38,193 nucleotides of DNA from Microtetraspora malaysiensis (lineage in GTDB: Bacteria; Actinomycetota; Actinomycetes; Streptosporangiales; Streptosporangiaceae), in the NCBI RefSeq assembly GCF_001528665.1, contig NZ_BBYJ01000046.1, positions 1 through 38,193 on the forward strand, in the 5' to 3' direction. The notes below the pieces were generated by a model. It was given only the letters and a program-made list of their open reading frames with translations, did not search any database and was not told where the DNA came from. Positions 1 to 6,726 of this stretch are shown one piece after another (within the stretch, counting starts at the first letter, position 1; each line of letters begins with the position of its first letter). The position numbers and the translations under genes were made by a program.

Positions 1-41
1 TGAGCTTCCCCTCTTAGCGTGGAGACCGAACCGAGAGAGGT

Positions 42-419
42 TTGGTCGTGGCAGGTACCACGAGGCGCCGCTTTGATCCGGAGTTTCGGGCTGGAGCGGT
101 GCGCATCGTCAAGGAGACCGGCAAACCCGTCTCGCACGTCGCGCGGGACCTTGGTATCAACGAGTACACGCTGCACAACTGGGTGCAGATGGACCGGCAC
201 GCCAACGGGCAGGCCGGCGGTAACAGCGGCGGAGGCGGGACGCTGAAGGAGTCCGAAAGCGAGGAGCTGGCGCGGCTGCGGCGGGAGAAGGCCGAGCTGG
301 TCAAGGAGCACGCTCGAGAGAAGGCGGCGTGGGAGAAGGAACGCGCTGAGCTGGAAGACGAGCGTGATGTTCTCAAGCGCTCCGTGGTCTTGTGGGTGAA
401 AGAGGCGATGGGCCGGTGA
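42..419 (+). CDS. IS3-family transposase OrfA (HTH_Tnp_1)
   Basis: This 125-aa DNA-binding subunit has an N-terminal helix-turn-helix (residues about 8-50; motif RRRFDPEFRAGAVRIV) followed by a charged coiled-coil leucine-zipper segment rich in Glu, Arg and Lys (about 68-118), which in IS3 proteins mediates oligomerisation. The start could be TTG 42 or GTG 48. The 3' end overlaps orfB, which lies in the -1 frame, the layout used for OrfAB fusion by programmed frameshifting in this family. No strong A6G-type slippery run is visible, only GTGAAAG near 396-402, so how the fusion is made is uncertain. Confidence 0.9.
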   Translation: MVVAGTTRRRFDPEFRAGAVRIVKETGKPVSHVARDLGINEYTLHNWVQMDRHANGQAGGNSGGGGTLKESESEELARLRREKAELVKEHAREKAAWEKERAELEDERDVLKRSVVLWVKEAMGR

Positions 420-1339
420 GCGTGGCGGCCTTCATCTGCTCCCAGAAGACCGACCATGACATCGACCATGCCACCTCCTGCCGGGCGCTGGGGGTGTCGC
501 AGTCGTGGTTCTACAAGTGGAAGAACCGCATCGGCCAGACCGCCTCGACGGCGCGTGAGCAGCGGCGGGCGCGCCTGGATGAGGAGATCAAGCGCCTGTT
601 TGCGGCATCGGGCGGCACCTACGGCTCGCCTCGGATCACGCAGGACCTGCACGCCGAGGGCTGGAAGGTGTCGGAGAACACGGTCGCAGCCCGGATGGCT
701 GAGCTCGGGCTGGCCGGCCGTCCGCCCAAGAAGCGCCGGTCGCTGACCCGGCAGGGCAAACGGCGAGCGGCGCCGGACCTGGTCGGCCGCACGTTCACCG
801 CGGTAGCGCCGGACGTGCTGTGGGTCGGCGACGGCACCATGATCGACACCGATGAAGGGTCGCTGTACCTGGCCACGGTTGAGGACCTGTTCTCTCGTCG
901 GCTGCTCGGCTACGCCATGTCCGAGCACCACGACGCGGCACTGACCGTCGCTTCACTCCAGATGGCGGTGGCCACCAGGGGCGGGAATGTGGACGGGGTG
1001 ATTTTTCATTCCGACCGCGGGTCGGAGTACACCGCTGCCTGTTACCAGGTCGAATGCCGCAAGCACGGCGTCGTGCAGTCGATGGGCCGGGTGGGATGCG
1101 CTCTCGACAACGCCGCGGCCGAGGCGTTCAACAGCACGCTCAAGGTCGAGTACGTGTATCGGCAGCGCTTCCGGACGCGGGCCGAGGCTCGCGTGAAGAT
1201 CGCAACCTGGATCAACGACTTCTACAACACAAGGAGGAGGCACAGCGCCAACGACGGATTGCCGCCCATCGCATTCGAGCGTCAGATGGCCGAGAAGAGG
1301 CACACTTCAACGGCCCTGCTGAGGGCCGCTGTGGCATAG
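392..1339 (+). CDS. IS3-family transposase OrfB (DDE integrase, rve)
   Basis: This is the catalytic subunit. An HTH_21-type region (motif GGTYGSPRITQDL) precedes the RNase H-like rve core. The DDE residues are visible: the first Asp in VLWVGDGTMIDTD, the second in FHSDRGSEY, and the Glu in DNAAAEAFNSTLKVE. About 315 aa from GTG 392 is normal for the family. It is in the -1 frame relative to orfA and overlaps it by 28 nt. The gene is intact, so the element may still move if the frameshift works. Confidence 0.92.
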   Translation: MGERGDGPVSVAAFICSQKTDHDIDHATSCRALGVSQSWFYKWKNRIGQTASTAREQRRARLDEEIKRLFAASGGTYGSPRITQDLHAEGWKVSENTVAARMAELGLAGRPPKKRRSLTRQGKRRAAPDLVGRTFTAVAPDVLWVGDGTMIDTDEGSLYLATVEDLFSRRLLGYAMSEHHDAALTVASLQMAVATRGGNVDGVIFHSDRGSEYTAACYQVECRKHGVVQSMGRVGCALDNAAAEAFNSTLKVEYVYRQRFRTRAEARVKIATWINDFYNTRRRHSANDGLPPIAFERQMAEKRHTSTALLRAAVA

Positions 1340-1908
1340 GACCGTCTCCACGTTTTCAGGGGATTGACAGTCTTTGCATCGCTGAGCCCGGCCAACGCGC
1401 GATGCCAAGGGTAAGTCTCTATACGGCTGTCCCCGCTGCTGGCGGCGTGCGGCTCGAATTGGCCGGGGCCTAAAAGGATGTGAACACCTTCGGCGCGAAG
1501 CGTCTCTACGCTGCGGCGGAATGGTGCCCGTGAGGCAAGGGCGCTGTTCACGAACGGTAGGACGACGACGGGGATGCCAAGGCCGGGTGCCTCGGCCAGG
1601 AGGCCCAGGGCGTAGGTGTCGGAGATGCCTTGGGCGAACTTGTTGATGGTGTTGTAGGTGGCCGGGGCGACGATGATGGCGTCTGCTCTCGGGGACTTGG
1701 GTTCGCCCGGTTTGCGGTACTGGCTGCGGACGGGACGGCCGGTGAGTTTCTCCAGCTCGGGCACGTCGATGAAGTCGAGTGCGGACGGGGTGGCGATGAT
1801 CTGGACCGTCCACTCCTGTTCCTGGGCCATGGTCACGAGGCGGCCGACGTCGCCGGCCGGTCCTGCGGCGCACACGATGATGTAGAGGACCTTGCCGGGT
1901 TCGGTCAC
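1282..1908 (-). pseudogene. Flavoprotein (phosphopantothenoylcysteine decarboxylase-like), C-terminus replaced by IS3 sequence
   Basis: The N-terminal 180 or so residues form an FMN-binding flavoprotein domain of the PPC decarboxylase fold (VLYIIVCAAGPAGD near the start, then ADAIIVAPATYNTINKFAQG). In actinomycetes such genes commonly follow an XRE regulator with a TPR-like C-terminus, as here: GTG 1906-1908 overlaps the stop of the upstream regulator relic (GTGA). The IS3 inverted repeat begins at 1369, so roughly the last 28 residues are read from the element and end at a stop inside it. The true C-terminus, probably only 10-20 residues, is lost. Activity may or may not survive. Confidence 0.75.
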
Positions 1909-2400
1909 GTGCTGACTCCCAGGGCTTCGGCGTACTCTCGCGCTTCCCGCCGGACGCTGATGGGCGCGGTGGCGAGGACGTCGCGGACAAGCCTAAGCGT
2001 GGCCGGGCAGCCGGTGATCTCCTCGGGGGCGATGTCTCCGGCCGCGCGCAGGACGTACAGGGCGCGGTCGTGCCTGCCCCAGGCGAGGAACGCGCGCGAG
2101 GTGTCGAGCAGGACGTGGCCGTGCGCTCGTTGATCGGCAGAGCGTTCAGGTCGATCTTGCAGGCGTTCTCGATCGCTGTACCGGCGTCGCCAAGACGAAG
2201 CGCGATGTTCACGCGGTGACACAGGACATTGTTCGGGCCGAACGCGGTCCACATGTGGTTGTCGTCGTGACCGAGTTGCCGGCCTGCTCGGCCTCATCGA
2301 GCAGTTCGGCCGCGGTGTGCCGGATGGCGTGGAGGGCTGCGGCGACGGCTCCTCGTAGGAGGAGCGTGCCGTGCGCCGACAGGTCGTCAGGGGAGGTTGA
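1905..2400 (-). pseudogene. XRE-family regulator, C-terminal half, frameshifted twice and 5' truncated
   Basis: Three minus-strand frames carry consecutive pieces of one actinomycete XRE regulator C-terminal (TPR-like) domain: LSAHGTLLLRGAVAAALHA with AAELLDEAEQAGN (about 2280-2395), then WTAFGPNNVLCHRVNIALRL through LPINERTA (about 2110-2255), then HVLLDTSRAFLAWGRH through REYAEALGVST (1905-2105). At least two frameshifts are needed to rebuild it, and the N-terminal helix-turn-helix is absent. Its stop overlaps the start of the flavoprotein, so the two formed an operon. Assignment to the family is by recall of its conserved segments. Confidence 0.72.
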
Positions 2401-2539
2401 TTGGACAGACCCCAGCCTCCTCTCGTGGGGTCGATGGTGCATGAGCGACTCGACGGAAGTCGAGGCACATCAGACTGACCCAGGCCGAGCCGGCCGAGTG
2501 CACAGGGGTGAAGCGGCCGGCGGCGGCACAGTTCGAAAC

Positions 2540-2629
2540 GGGTGGACCATGCCGATGCTGGAGAGGCTCGCGGAGGATCTGGAGATGCGGTTGACCGCCC
2601 AGTTCCAGCCGCCGCGTGAGGCAAGCTGA
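2540..2629 (+). pseudogene. Possible 3' relic of an XRE/antitoxin-like HTH gene
   Basis: The plus-strand frame ends with GWTMPMLERLAEDLEMRLTA followed by about ten more residues and a stop. This resembles the last helix and tail of small helix-turn-helix antitoxin-like proteins (a pattern like PSLxTLERLAxALGMxL). No HTH core or start precedes it in frame, so it would be a 3' fragment. It could also be chance. Confidence 0.3.
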
Positions 2630-2664
2630 CCCTGCAACCATCCTGGCCTGGGCCTTCATGATGA

Positions 2665-2706
2665 GAGGGGGAGGTGGGAATCGAACCCGCGCTGTGTGCC
2701 TCCCCG
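2665..2706 (-). other. tRNA-like minihelix (acceptor stem plus T-arm only)
   Basis: On the minus strand a 7-nt stem, GGGGAGG with CCTCCCC (plus-strand 2699-2705 and 2668-2674), encloses a T-arm-like hairpin GGG-TTCGATT-CCC, giving the GGTTCGATTCCC signature of a tRNA 3' end. There is no room for D and anticodon arms, so it is not a functional tRNA. It may be a decayed tRNA, the remnant of an integration site, or a transcription terminator for the small gene that ends at 2720. Confidence 0.5.
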
Positions 2707-2719
2707 CAGTGCGGTGGTC

Positions 2720-2947
2720 TCAGAGCCGATACAGCTTGTTGAATGGTGTCGTGATTCGTTCCTGCCGCGATCCGAAATCGATGACCACGGCGACCTCGTC
2801 TTCTACACCGATGACGACGCCAAGGCCGTACCGATCGTGGGTCACCTGGTCGTTCACGCTGAACCGCTCGGCAGGCGGGGCGGGGGGCGGGGGTTTGAAG
2901 GGACTTGTGGGCAGGTGACGGCGGGACTCGCCGCTAGCTCGTTTCAT
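2720..2947 (-). CDS. Small conserved actinobacterial protein, unknown function
   Basis: This 75-aa protein has a proline-rich N-terminal half (PFKPPPPAPPAE) and a compact C-terminal domain, VNDQVTHDRYGLGVVIGV then VAVVIDFGSRQERIT, which looks like the small SH3-like beta barrel seen in CarD/UvrD-tail type modules. I recognise it as a conserved actinomycete hypothetical protein but know of no assigned function. The start at ATG 2947 is preferred over the longer ORF because GGAGG lies just upstream. The tRNA-like minihelix follows directly. Confidence 0.7.
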   Translation of the reverse strand: MKRASGESRRHLPTSPFKPPPPAPPAERFSVNDQVTHDRYGLGVVIGVEDEVAVVIDFGSRQERITTPFNKLYRL

Positions 2948-3327
2948 CCCCTCCAGTATGTGCCGCCTTTGGGAACGCCCGCGACACAAGCCTTCACTTC
3001 GCCGGTTGAGCCAGCCAAACCAGTCGGCGACGTGGGTCTCCAGTCGGCGATGTGGATCTGGCGGAACTTGCCGCCCCGAACCAGTGCCTTGGGCACGAAG
3101 TTGGCGCAGTCCTTGGCGTACTCCCAGCCCTTGCTGGTGGCCGGGCCGACGTTGAGCACGGCCCAGAAGGAGGCTTTCTCCCGCCGGGTCAGCGCCGTCG
3201 CAGCCAGAGTCCGAGCGAGGACCGGGGGATCCGTAGTGCTGTCGTCCACCGGCGGCAGCCGGGTGACCGGATCCGGCGCCACGCCTCCAGCCCAGGCGTT
3301 GATCTGTGACGAGTTGCCCGCCGGCAT
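2944..3327 (-). pseudogene. Amidase-like domain relic
   Basis: The reading frame contains SKGWEYAKDCANFVPKAL and GGKF, the N-terminal part (with the likely catalytic Cys in DCANFVSKAL-type motifs) of the putative amidase domain found in secreted actinomycete proteins. The C-terminal His/Asn part of the domain, signal peptide and usual N-terminal region are missing; the frame ends soon after the motif in a sequence unlike the family. ATG 3327 opens the frame but is probably not the native start. I regard it as a truncated remnant. Confidence 0.5.
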
Positions 3328-3352
3328 GGCGTCTACAGCGGACGCACGCTCC

Positions 3353-4420
3353 TTACAGGCCGTAGGCGGCGCGGGCCTTGACGGCGTATGCGGCCAGCGG
3401 GGCGGCGACGTGCTCGGCGTCGCGGGCGACTCCGCGCAGGGTGTTGGAGGCGAAGGAACGCTGGAACTCCAGTCCGACGTAGACGAGTCCGGCGTGCGTG
3501 GTGGAGATGCCGCCGACGTGTTTGGGCACGCCTGCCCCGTCCAATGCGCCGAGAGGCTGCAGGTAGGGCAGGTTGGGGCGGTATCCGGTGGCGAAGAGGA
3601 CGGTGTCGGCCTTCTCCCGGGTGCCGTCGGCCCAGATGACGTCGTCGCCGTCGAAAGCGGTGAACATGCTCCGCCGGCTGACGCGTCCGGACTCGAAGGC
3701 GTCCGCGTAGTCGCCGGTGTCCATGACCAGGGTGGTGTGGATGATCTGGGCGAGCCACTCCAGAGGAAGCTCGTCGAATCCGGTGGTGGTGTGCCAGTAG
3801 TGCACATCCTTGCCGCCGAGGAGTTGCGGCATGAACGCGACGGGGTGGTTGGTGGCCAGGGTGACCGTGGCGACCTCGGCGAGTTCGTAGCCGATTTGGA
3901 CGGCGGAGTTGCCGGCGCCGACGACGATGACTCGTTGGCCGGCGTACTTCTTGGGTGAGTGATAGTCGGCCGCGTGCAGCGACTGTCCGGTGAAGGCTTC
4001 CCTTCCGGGGACGTCCGGTAGGTACGGGTTGCCGAAGCTGCCGCTGGCGGCGACCACGCCTGCGGTGGTGAGTCGACTGTCGTCGGCGGTGCTGACGACG
4101 AAGCCTCCGCTGCCGTCCGCCTCAACGGCAGTGACGCGGGTGCCGGTGCGGATCTCCACATCGAGGGTTTCGGCGTAGCGCTGGAGATAGTCGACGACTT
4201 CGTCCCTGGTGGGGTAGTGGTCGGGGTCGCCGGGGAACGGCATGCCGGGCATGGCGCTGTAGCGGGCGGGAGAGAAGGCCGTGAGGCTGTCGTAGTAGTG
4301 CGGCCAGGAGCCGGTGGGCTGGTCCCCTGCCTCCAGGATGACGGGGCTGACGCCGAGGTTTCGTAGGGCACGGGCGGTGGCGAGGCCGGACTGGCCTGCT
4401 CCGATGACGATGATCTCCAT
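3353..4420 (-). CDS. Flavin-dependent monooxygenase-like oxidoreductase (ArsO-like)
   Basis: This 355-aa class B flavin monooxygenase-type protein has an N-terminal FAD-binding Rossmann motif (IIVIGAGQSGLATA, about residues 3-16), the family segment FSPARYSAMPG, and a second NAD(P)H-binding Rossmann motif (VIVVGAGNSAVQIG, about 165-178). FATGYRPN near the C-terminus is the conserved ATG motif. Its length and motifs match the ArsO-like proteins of actinobacterial ars clusters. It is divergent from the ArsR at 4484, with a dyad between them, so arsenic control is likely. The substrate is unknown. ATG 4420 is preferred; ATG 4429 is also possible. Confidence 0.82.
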   Translation of the reverse strand: MEIIVIGAGQSGLATARALRNLGVSPVILEAGDQPTGSWPHYYDSLTAFSPARYSAMPGMPFPGDPDHYPTRDEVVDYLQRYAETLDVEIRTGTRVTAVEADGSGGFVVSTADDSRLTTAGVVAASGSFGNPYLPDVPGREAFTGQSLHAADYHSPKKYAGQRVIVVGAGNSAVQIGYELAEVATVTLATNHPVAFMPQLLGGKDVHYWHTTTGFDELPLEWLAQIIHTTLVMDTGDYADAFESGRVSRRSMFTAFDGDDVIWADGTREKADTVLFATGYRPNLPYLQPLGALDGAGVPKHVGGISTTHAGLVYVGLEFQRSFASNTLRGVARDAEHVAAPLAAYAVKARAAYGL

Positions 4421-4431
4421 GCAGCGCATAG

Positions 4432-4457
4432 TATCGTCAAATAATGAAATGACAATA
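4432..4457. promoter_or_regulatory. Inverted repeat operator between monooxygenase and ArsR genes
   Basis: TATCGTCA (4432-4439) and TGACAATA (4450-4457) form a dyad matching at 7 of 8 positions around a 10-nt AT-rich centre. It lies in the short divergent intergenic region, as expected for an ArsR/SmtB operator controlling both genes. It differs from the TTNGA-N6-TCNAA boxes further right. Confidence 0.6.
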
Positions 4458-4483
4458 TGACTCCTTGGGGCGATGCTAGGGGC

Positions 4484-4804
4484 ATGGCGACGAACGGGAT
4501 CGAGCTGACCCAGGCGGCGCGCGGCTTTCTCAAGGCCCTGGCCAGTGACACCCGCCAGCGGATCCTCTTCCTGTTCGCCGGCGGAGTGGAGCTGACCGTC
4601 AACGAGGTGGCGGAGAAGCTGTCGCTGGCCCAGTCCGCCGCGTCAACCCATCTGGCGATGCTGCGCGACGCCGGGGTCCTGACATCCCGTCGCGAGTGGA
4701 AGACCGTCTACTACCAGGTCAACCCGGACGGAGTTGCCCAGGCGTTGACGGACCTCCAGGTCACCCTGCGGGCCTGCTGTCCTCCGTCTGCCGAGTGCGG
4801 CTGA
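4484..4804 (+). CDS. arsR: ArsR/SmtB-family repressor with C-terminal cysteine site
   Basis: This 106-aa winged-helix repressor has the ArsR core (LASDTRQRILFLF, then LSLAQSAASTHLAMLRDAGV as recognition helix). It lacks the CVC motif in the DNA-binding helix; instead the C-terminus reads RACCPPSAECG, with Cys98, Cys99 and Cys105. The CC-x5-C spacing equals that described for Acidithiobacillus ferrooxidans ArsR (Cys95, 96, 102), which supports As(III)-type sensing. ATG 4484, following AGGGG, is preferred to the longer ORF starting at 4457, which would overlap the dyad. Likely autoregulated with the divergent monooxygenase. Confidence 0.85.
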   Translation: MATNGIELTQAARGFLKALASDTRQRILFLFAGGVELTVNEVAEKLSLAQSAASTHLAMLRDAGVLTSRREWKTVYYQVNPDGVAQALTDLQVTLRACCPPSAECG

Positions 4805-4917
4805 GTATGAGGCGGCGACTCGCGCACCCTCCGCCTCCACGTCCACGGACTCCTTGGGGGCGAGCGAGCCGGTGGCCCGCCCATCCGGCACGGCGGACCG
4901 CTTGGCTCGCGAACTAA

Positions 4918-4973
4918 TTTGACATACCTCTAATCAGTTGGGCATGCTCAGTACTACTTCGATGTACCTCTAA
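4918..4973 (+). promoter_or_regulatory. Promoter with two ArsR-type operators (TTNGA-N6-TCTAA)
   Basis: Two 16-bp boxes are spaced exactly 40 bp apart: TTTGA-N6-TCTAA at 4918-4933 and TTCGA-N6-TCTAA at 4958-4973. They include a direct repeat TACCTCTAATCAG (4925-4937, 4965-4977). A candidate -35, TTGACA (4919-4924), overlaps the first box; the -10 is weak (CATGCT, 4943-4948). The boxes match those at 7945, 9720, 9782 and 10044. They precede the flavoprotein operon starting at 5055. Confidence 0.7.
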
Positions 4974-5054
4974 TCAGAGATGTGTGCGGGCATTGCTCGA
5001 TCGCGCCCGCACGACAGAACTGATGCTTGGCCGACAATCAAGGAGACAGCCGCC

Positions 5055-6440
5055 ATGGGTGGATGCTGCAGCACAGAGCCCGTCGAGATCGAGCAGATCA
5101 CGCCACGCGCCGGACTTCCGATCGTGGTGATCGGCGCCGGCCCCGTGGGTTTGGCCGCCGCCGCCCAGCTGACTGAGCGCGGCCTGGACTTCCAGGTCAT
5201 CGAGGCGGGCGAGCGGGCGGGCGCATCCATCGCGCAGTGGGGCCACGTACGGGTGTTCAGCCCGTGGCGCTACAACATCGACCCCGCCGCCCGCCGCCTG
5301 CTGGAGGCCCACGGCTGGACCGCGCCCGATCCCGAGTGGCTGCCGACCGGTGCTGAGATCGTCTCCGACTACCTCGCTCCGCTGGCCGACGCCATCGGGG
5401 ACCGGCTGCGCACCGGAGTCAAGGTGATCGCGATCAGCCGCCTCGGCTACGACCGGGTCCGCACCAACGGGCGCGAGGAGGCACCCTTCCTGGTTCGGCT
5501 CGACACCGGCGAGGAGATCCAGGCCAAGGCCGTCATCGACGCCTCCGGCACCTGGGCCACGCCGAACGTGCTCGGCGCGAGCGGCCTGCCCGCCTTCGGC
5601 GAAACCGATGCCGCCGACGTCATCGACCACGCTCTGCCCGACGTTCTCGGGGCCGACCGCGCCACCTACGACGGCAAGCACACGCTCGTGGTCGGCGCGG
5701 GACACTCGGCCGCCACCACACTGATCGCCCTGGCCCAGCTTGAGGACGCCCAGATCACCTGGGCCATCCGAGCCGGATCCGCCACCCGTACCTACGGCGG
5801 AGGCGACGCCGACGAGCTGCCCGCGCGCGGCGCGCTCGGCACCCGCCTCCACCACCTGGTCACCTCCGGCCGGGTACAACTGCTGACCGGTTTCTTCACC
5901 CACTCCGTGGAGAAGGCCGACGGCCGAGTGCGGGTGGTCAGCCGGGAACCGTCTGGCGTCGAGCAGTCGGTCACCGTCGACCGGATCGTCTCGGCCACCG
6001 GCTACCGGCCCGACCACTCCATCGCCTCCGAACTGCGACTGGACCTGGACCCGATCCTCGGCTCCACCCGGCAGCTTGCTTCGCAGATCGACCCCAACGC
6101 CCACTCCTGCGGCACCGTCCCCGCCCACGGCGTCGACGAACTCGCCCACCCCGAGTCCGGCTACTACGCGGTCGGCGTCAAGAGCTACGGCCGCGCGCCG
6201 ACGTTCCTCATGGCCACCGGGTCTGAGCAGGTGCGTTCCGTCGTGGCCGCGCTCGCCGGGGACTGGGAGGCCGCCCGCGACGTGCAGCTCGACCTGCCCG
6301 AGACCGGTGTCTGCTCGTCCAACCTGGCAGAAGCCCAGGAGCAGCGGGTGGGCCTGGCCACCGGCATCAGCGGCGGCCTGCTCGCCACCCCGCTGCCCGT
6401 GACCACCGTCTCCTCCGGCGGCGGTAGCTGCTGCGGCTGA
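5055..6440 (+). CDS. FAD/NAD(P)-binding flavoprotein with CC motifs at both ends
   Basis: This 461-aa oxidoreductase has an FAD Rossmann motif (IVVIGAGPVGLAAAA, about 23-37), a central NAD(P) motif (TLVVGAGHSAATTL) and a late SATGYRPD motif, so it belongs to the flavin monooxygenase/pyridine nucleotide-disulfide reductase superfamily. It is longer than the two ArsO-like proteins here. The N-terminus is MGGCCST (Cys4-Cys5) and the C-terminus GGGSCCG (Cys459-Cys460), plus HSCG and GVCSS in the C-terminal third. Vicinal cysteines could bind trivalent arsenic; that is inference. ATG 5055 follows AAGGAG and is chosen over the longer ORF. First gene of an operon with tight junctions. Confidence 0.85.
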   Translation: MGGCCSTEPVEIEQITPRAGLPIVVIGAGPVGLAAAAQLTERGLDFQVIEAGERAGASIAQWGHVRVFSPWRYNIDPAARRLLEAHGWTAPDPEWLPTGAEIVSDYLAPLADAIGDRLRTGVKVIAISRLGYDRVRTNGREEAPFLVRLDTGEEIQAKAVIDASGTWATPNVLGASGLPAFGETDAADVIDHALPDVLGADRATYDGKHTLVVGAGHSAATTLIALAQLEDAQITWAIRAGSATRTYGGGDADELPARGALGTRLHHLVTSGRVQLLTGFFTHSVEKADGRVRVVSREPSGVEQSVTVDRIVSATGYRPDHSIASELRLDLDPILGSTRQLASQIDPNAHSCGTVPAHGVDELAHPESGYYAVGVKSYGRAPTFLMATGSEQVRSVVAALAGDWEAARDVQLDLPETGVCSSNLAEAQEQRVGLATGISGGLLATPLPVTTVSSGGGSCCG

Positions 6441-6453
6441 ACGAGGGGCTGAC

Positions 6454-6726
6454 ATGTCCGACGGATATCCCACCGCGGCGCAGAAGCAGGCCCTGCGCCT
6501 GATCTGTGACCACGAGCCGATGCCTGCGGACCGGCTGGCAGAAGAGCTCGTCGCTACCCGCGCGCCGAGCGGCAACCCCGGATACGCTCCGGCGATCGCG
6601 CGCATGGCCGCGACCCTGGCGTGGCGGCTGCACGCCCAAGGCTTCATCACCGAAACCGGCGAGGACGCCTGGAGAACGACAACAGGCGGGCGCGAGCTGA
6701 TCGCCTGCTCGGGCGGGGGCTCGTGA
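6454..6726 (+). CDS. Small winged-helix-like protein of the arsenic operon
   Basis: This 90-aa protein lies 13 nt after the flavoprotein and its TGA overlaps the GTG of the MFS gene, so it is translated with them. It is mostly helical, with segments such as QKQALRLICDHEPM and RMAATLAWRLHAQGFITETG that suggest a small winged-helix or MarR-like fold. I do not recognise a named family. It ends in CSGGGS. A role as an operon-specific accessory or regulator is possible but not shown. Confidence 0.65.
   Translation: MSDGYPTAAQKQALRLICDHEPMPADRLAEELVATRAPSGNPGYAPAIARMAATLAWRLHAQGFITETGEDAWRTTTGGRELIACSGGGS

Larger units (their letters stand above)
1..1369 (+). mobile_element. IS3-family insertion sequence, complete
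   Basis: The element has imperfect terminal inverted repeats: bases 1-26 match the reverse complement of 1344-1369 at 18 of 26 positions, including TG/CA tips, a shared TCCCCT and a shared CGTGGAGAC. Between them lie orfA and orfB in the usual overlapping arrangement. The element has cut the 3' end of the flavoprotein gene on its right. The left target duplication cannot be seen because the window begins at the repeat. Confidence 0.9.

Noticed and set aside
396-419. Programmed frameshift slippery site in the left IS3
   Set aside because: The -1 overlap is present but the only candidate, GTGAAAG, is a poor slippery sequence, so I could not support a specific site.
2696-3958. 420-aa plus-strand ORF
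   Set aside because: It lies opposite the monooxygenase and amidase relic, has low-complexity sequence and no domain; it is a GC-rich shadow.
4925-4977. Direct repeats as a CRISPR or iteron array
   Set aside because: Only two copies of 13 bp at 40-bp spacing, and each is one half of an ArsR-type dyad in a promoter.
4974-6650. 558-aa minus-strand ORF
   Set aside because: It covers the flavoprotein on the opposite strand, is Gly/Ala/Val-rich with no motif, and has no ribosome-binding site; the plus-strand gene has clear Rossmann motifs.
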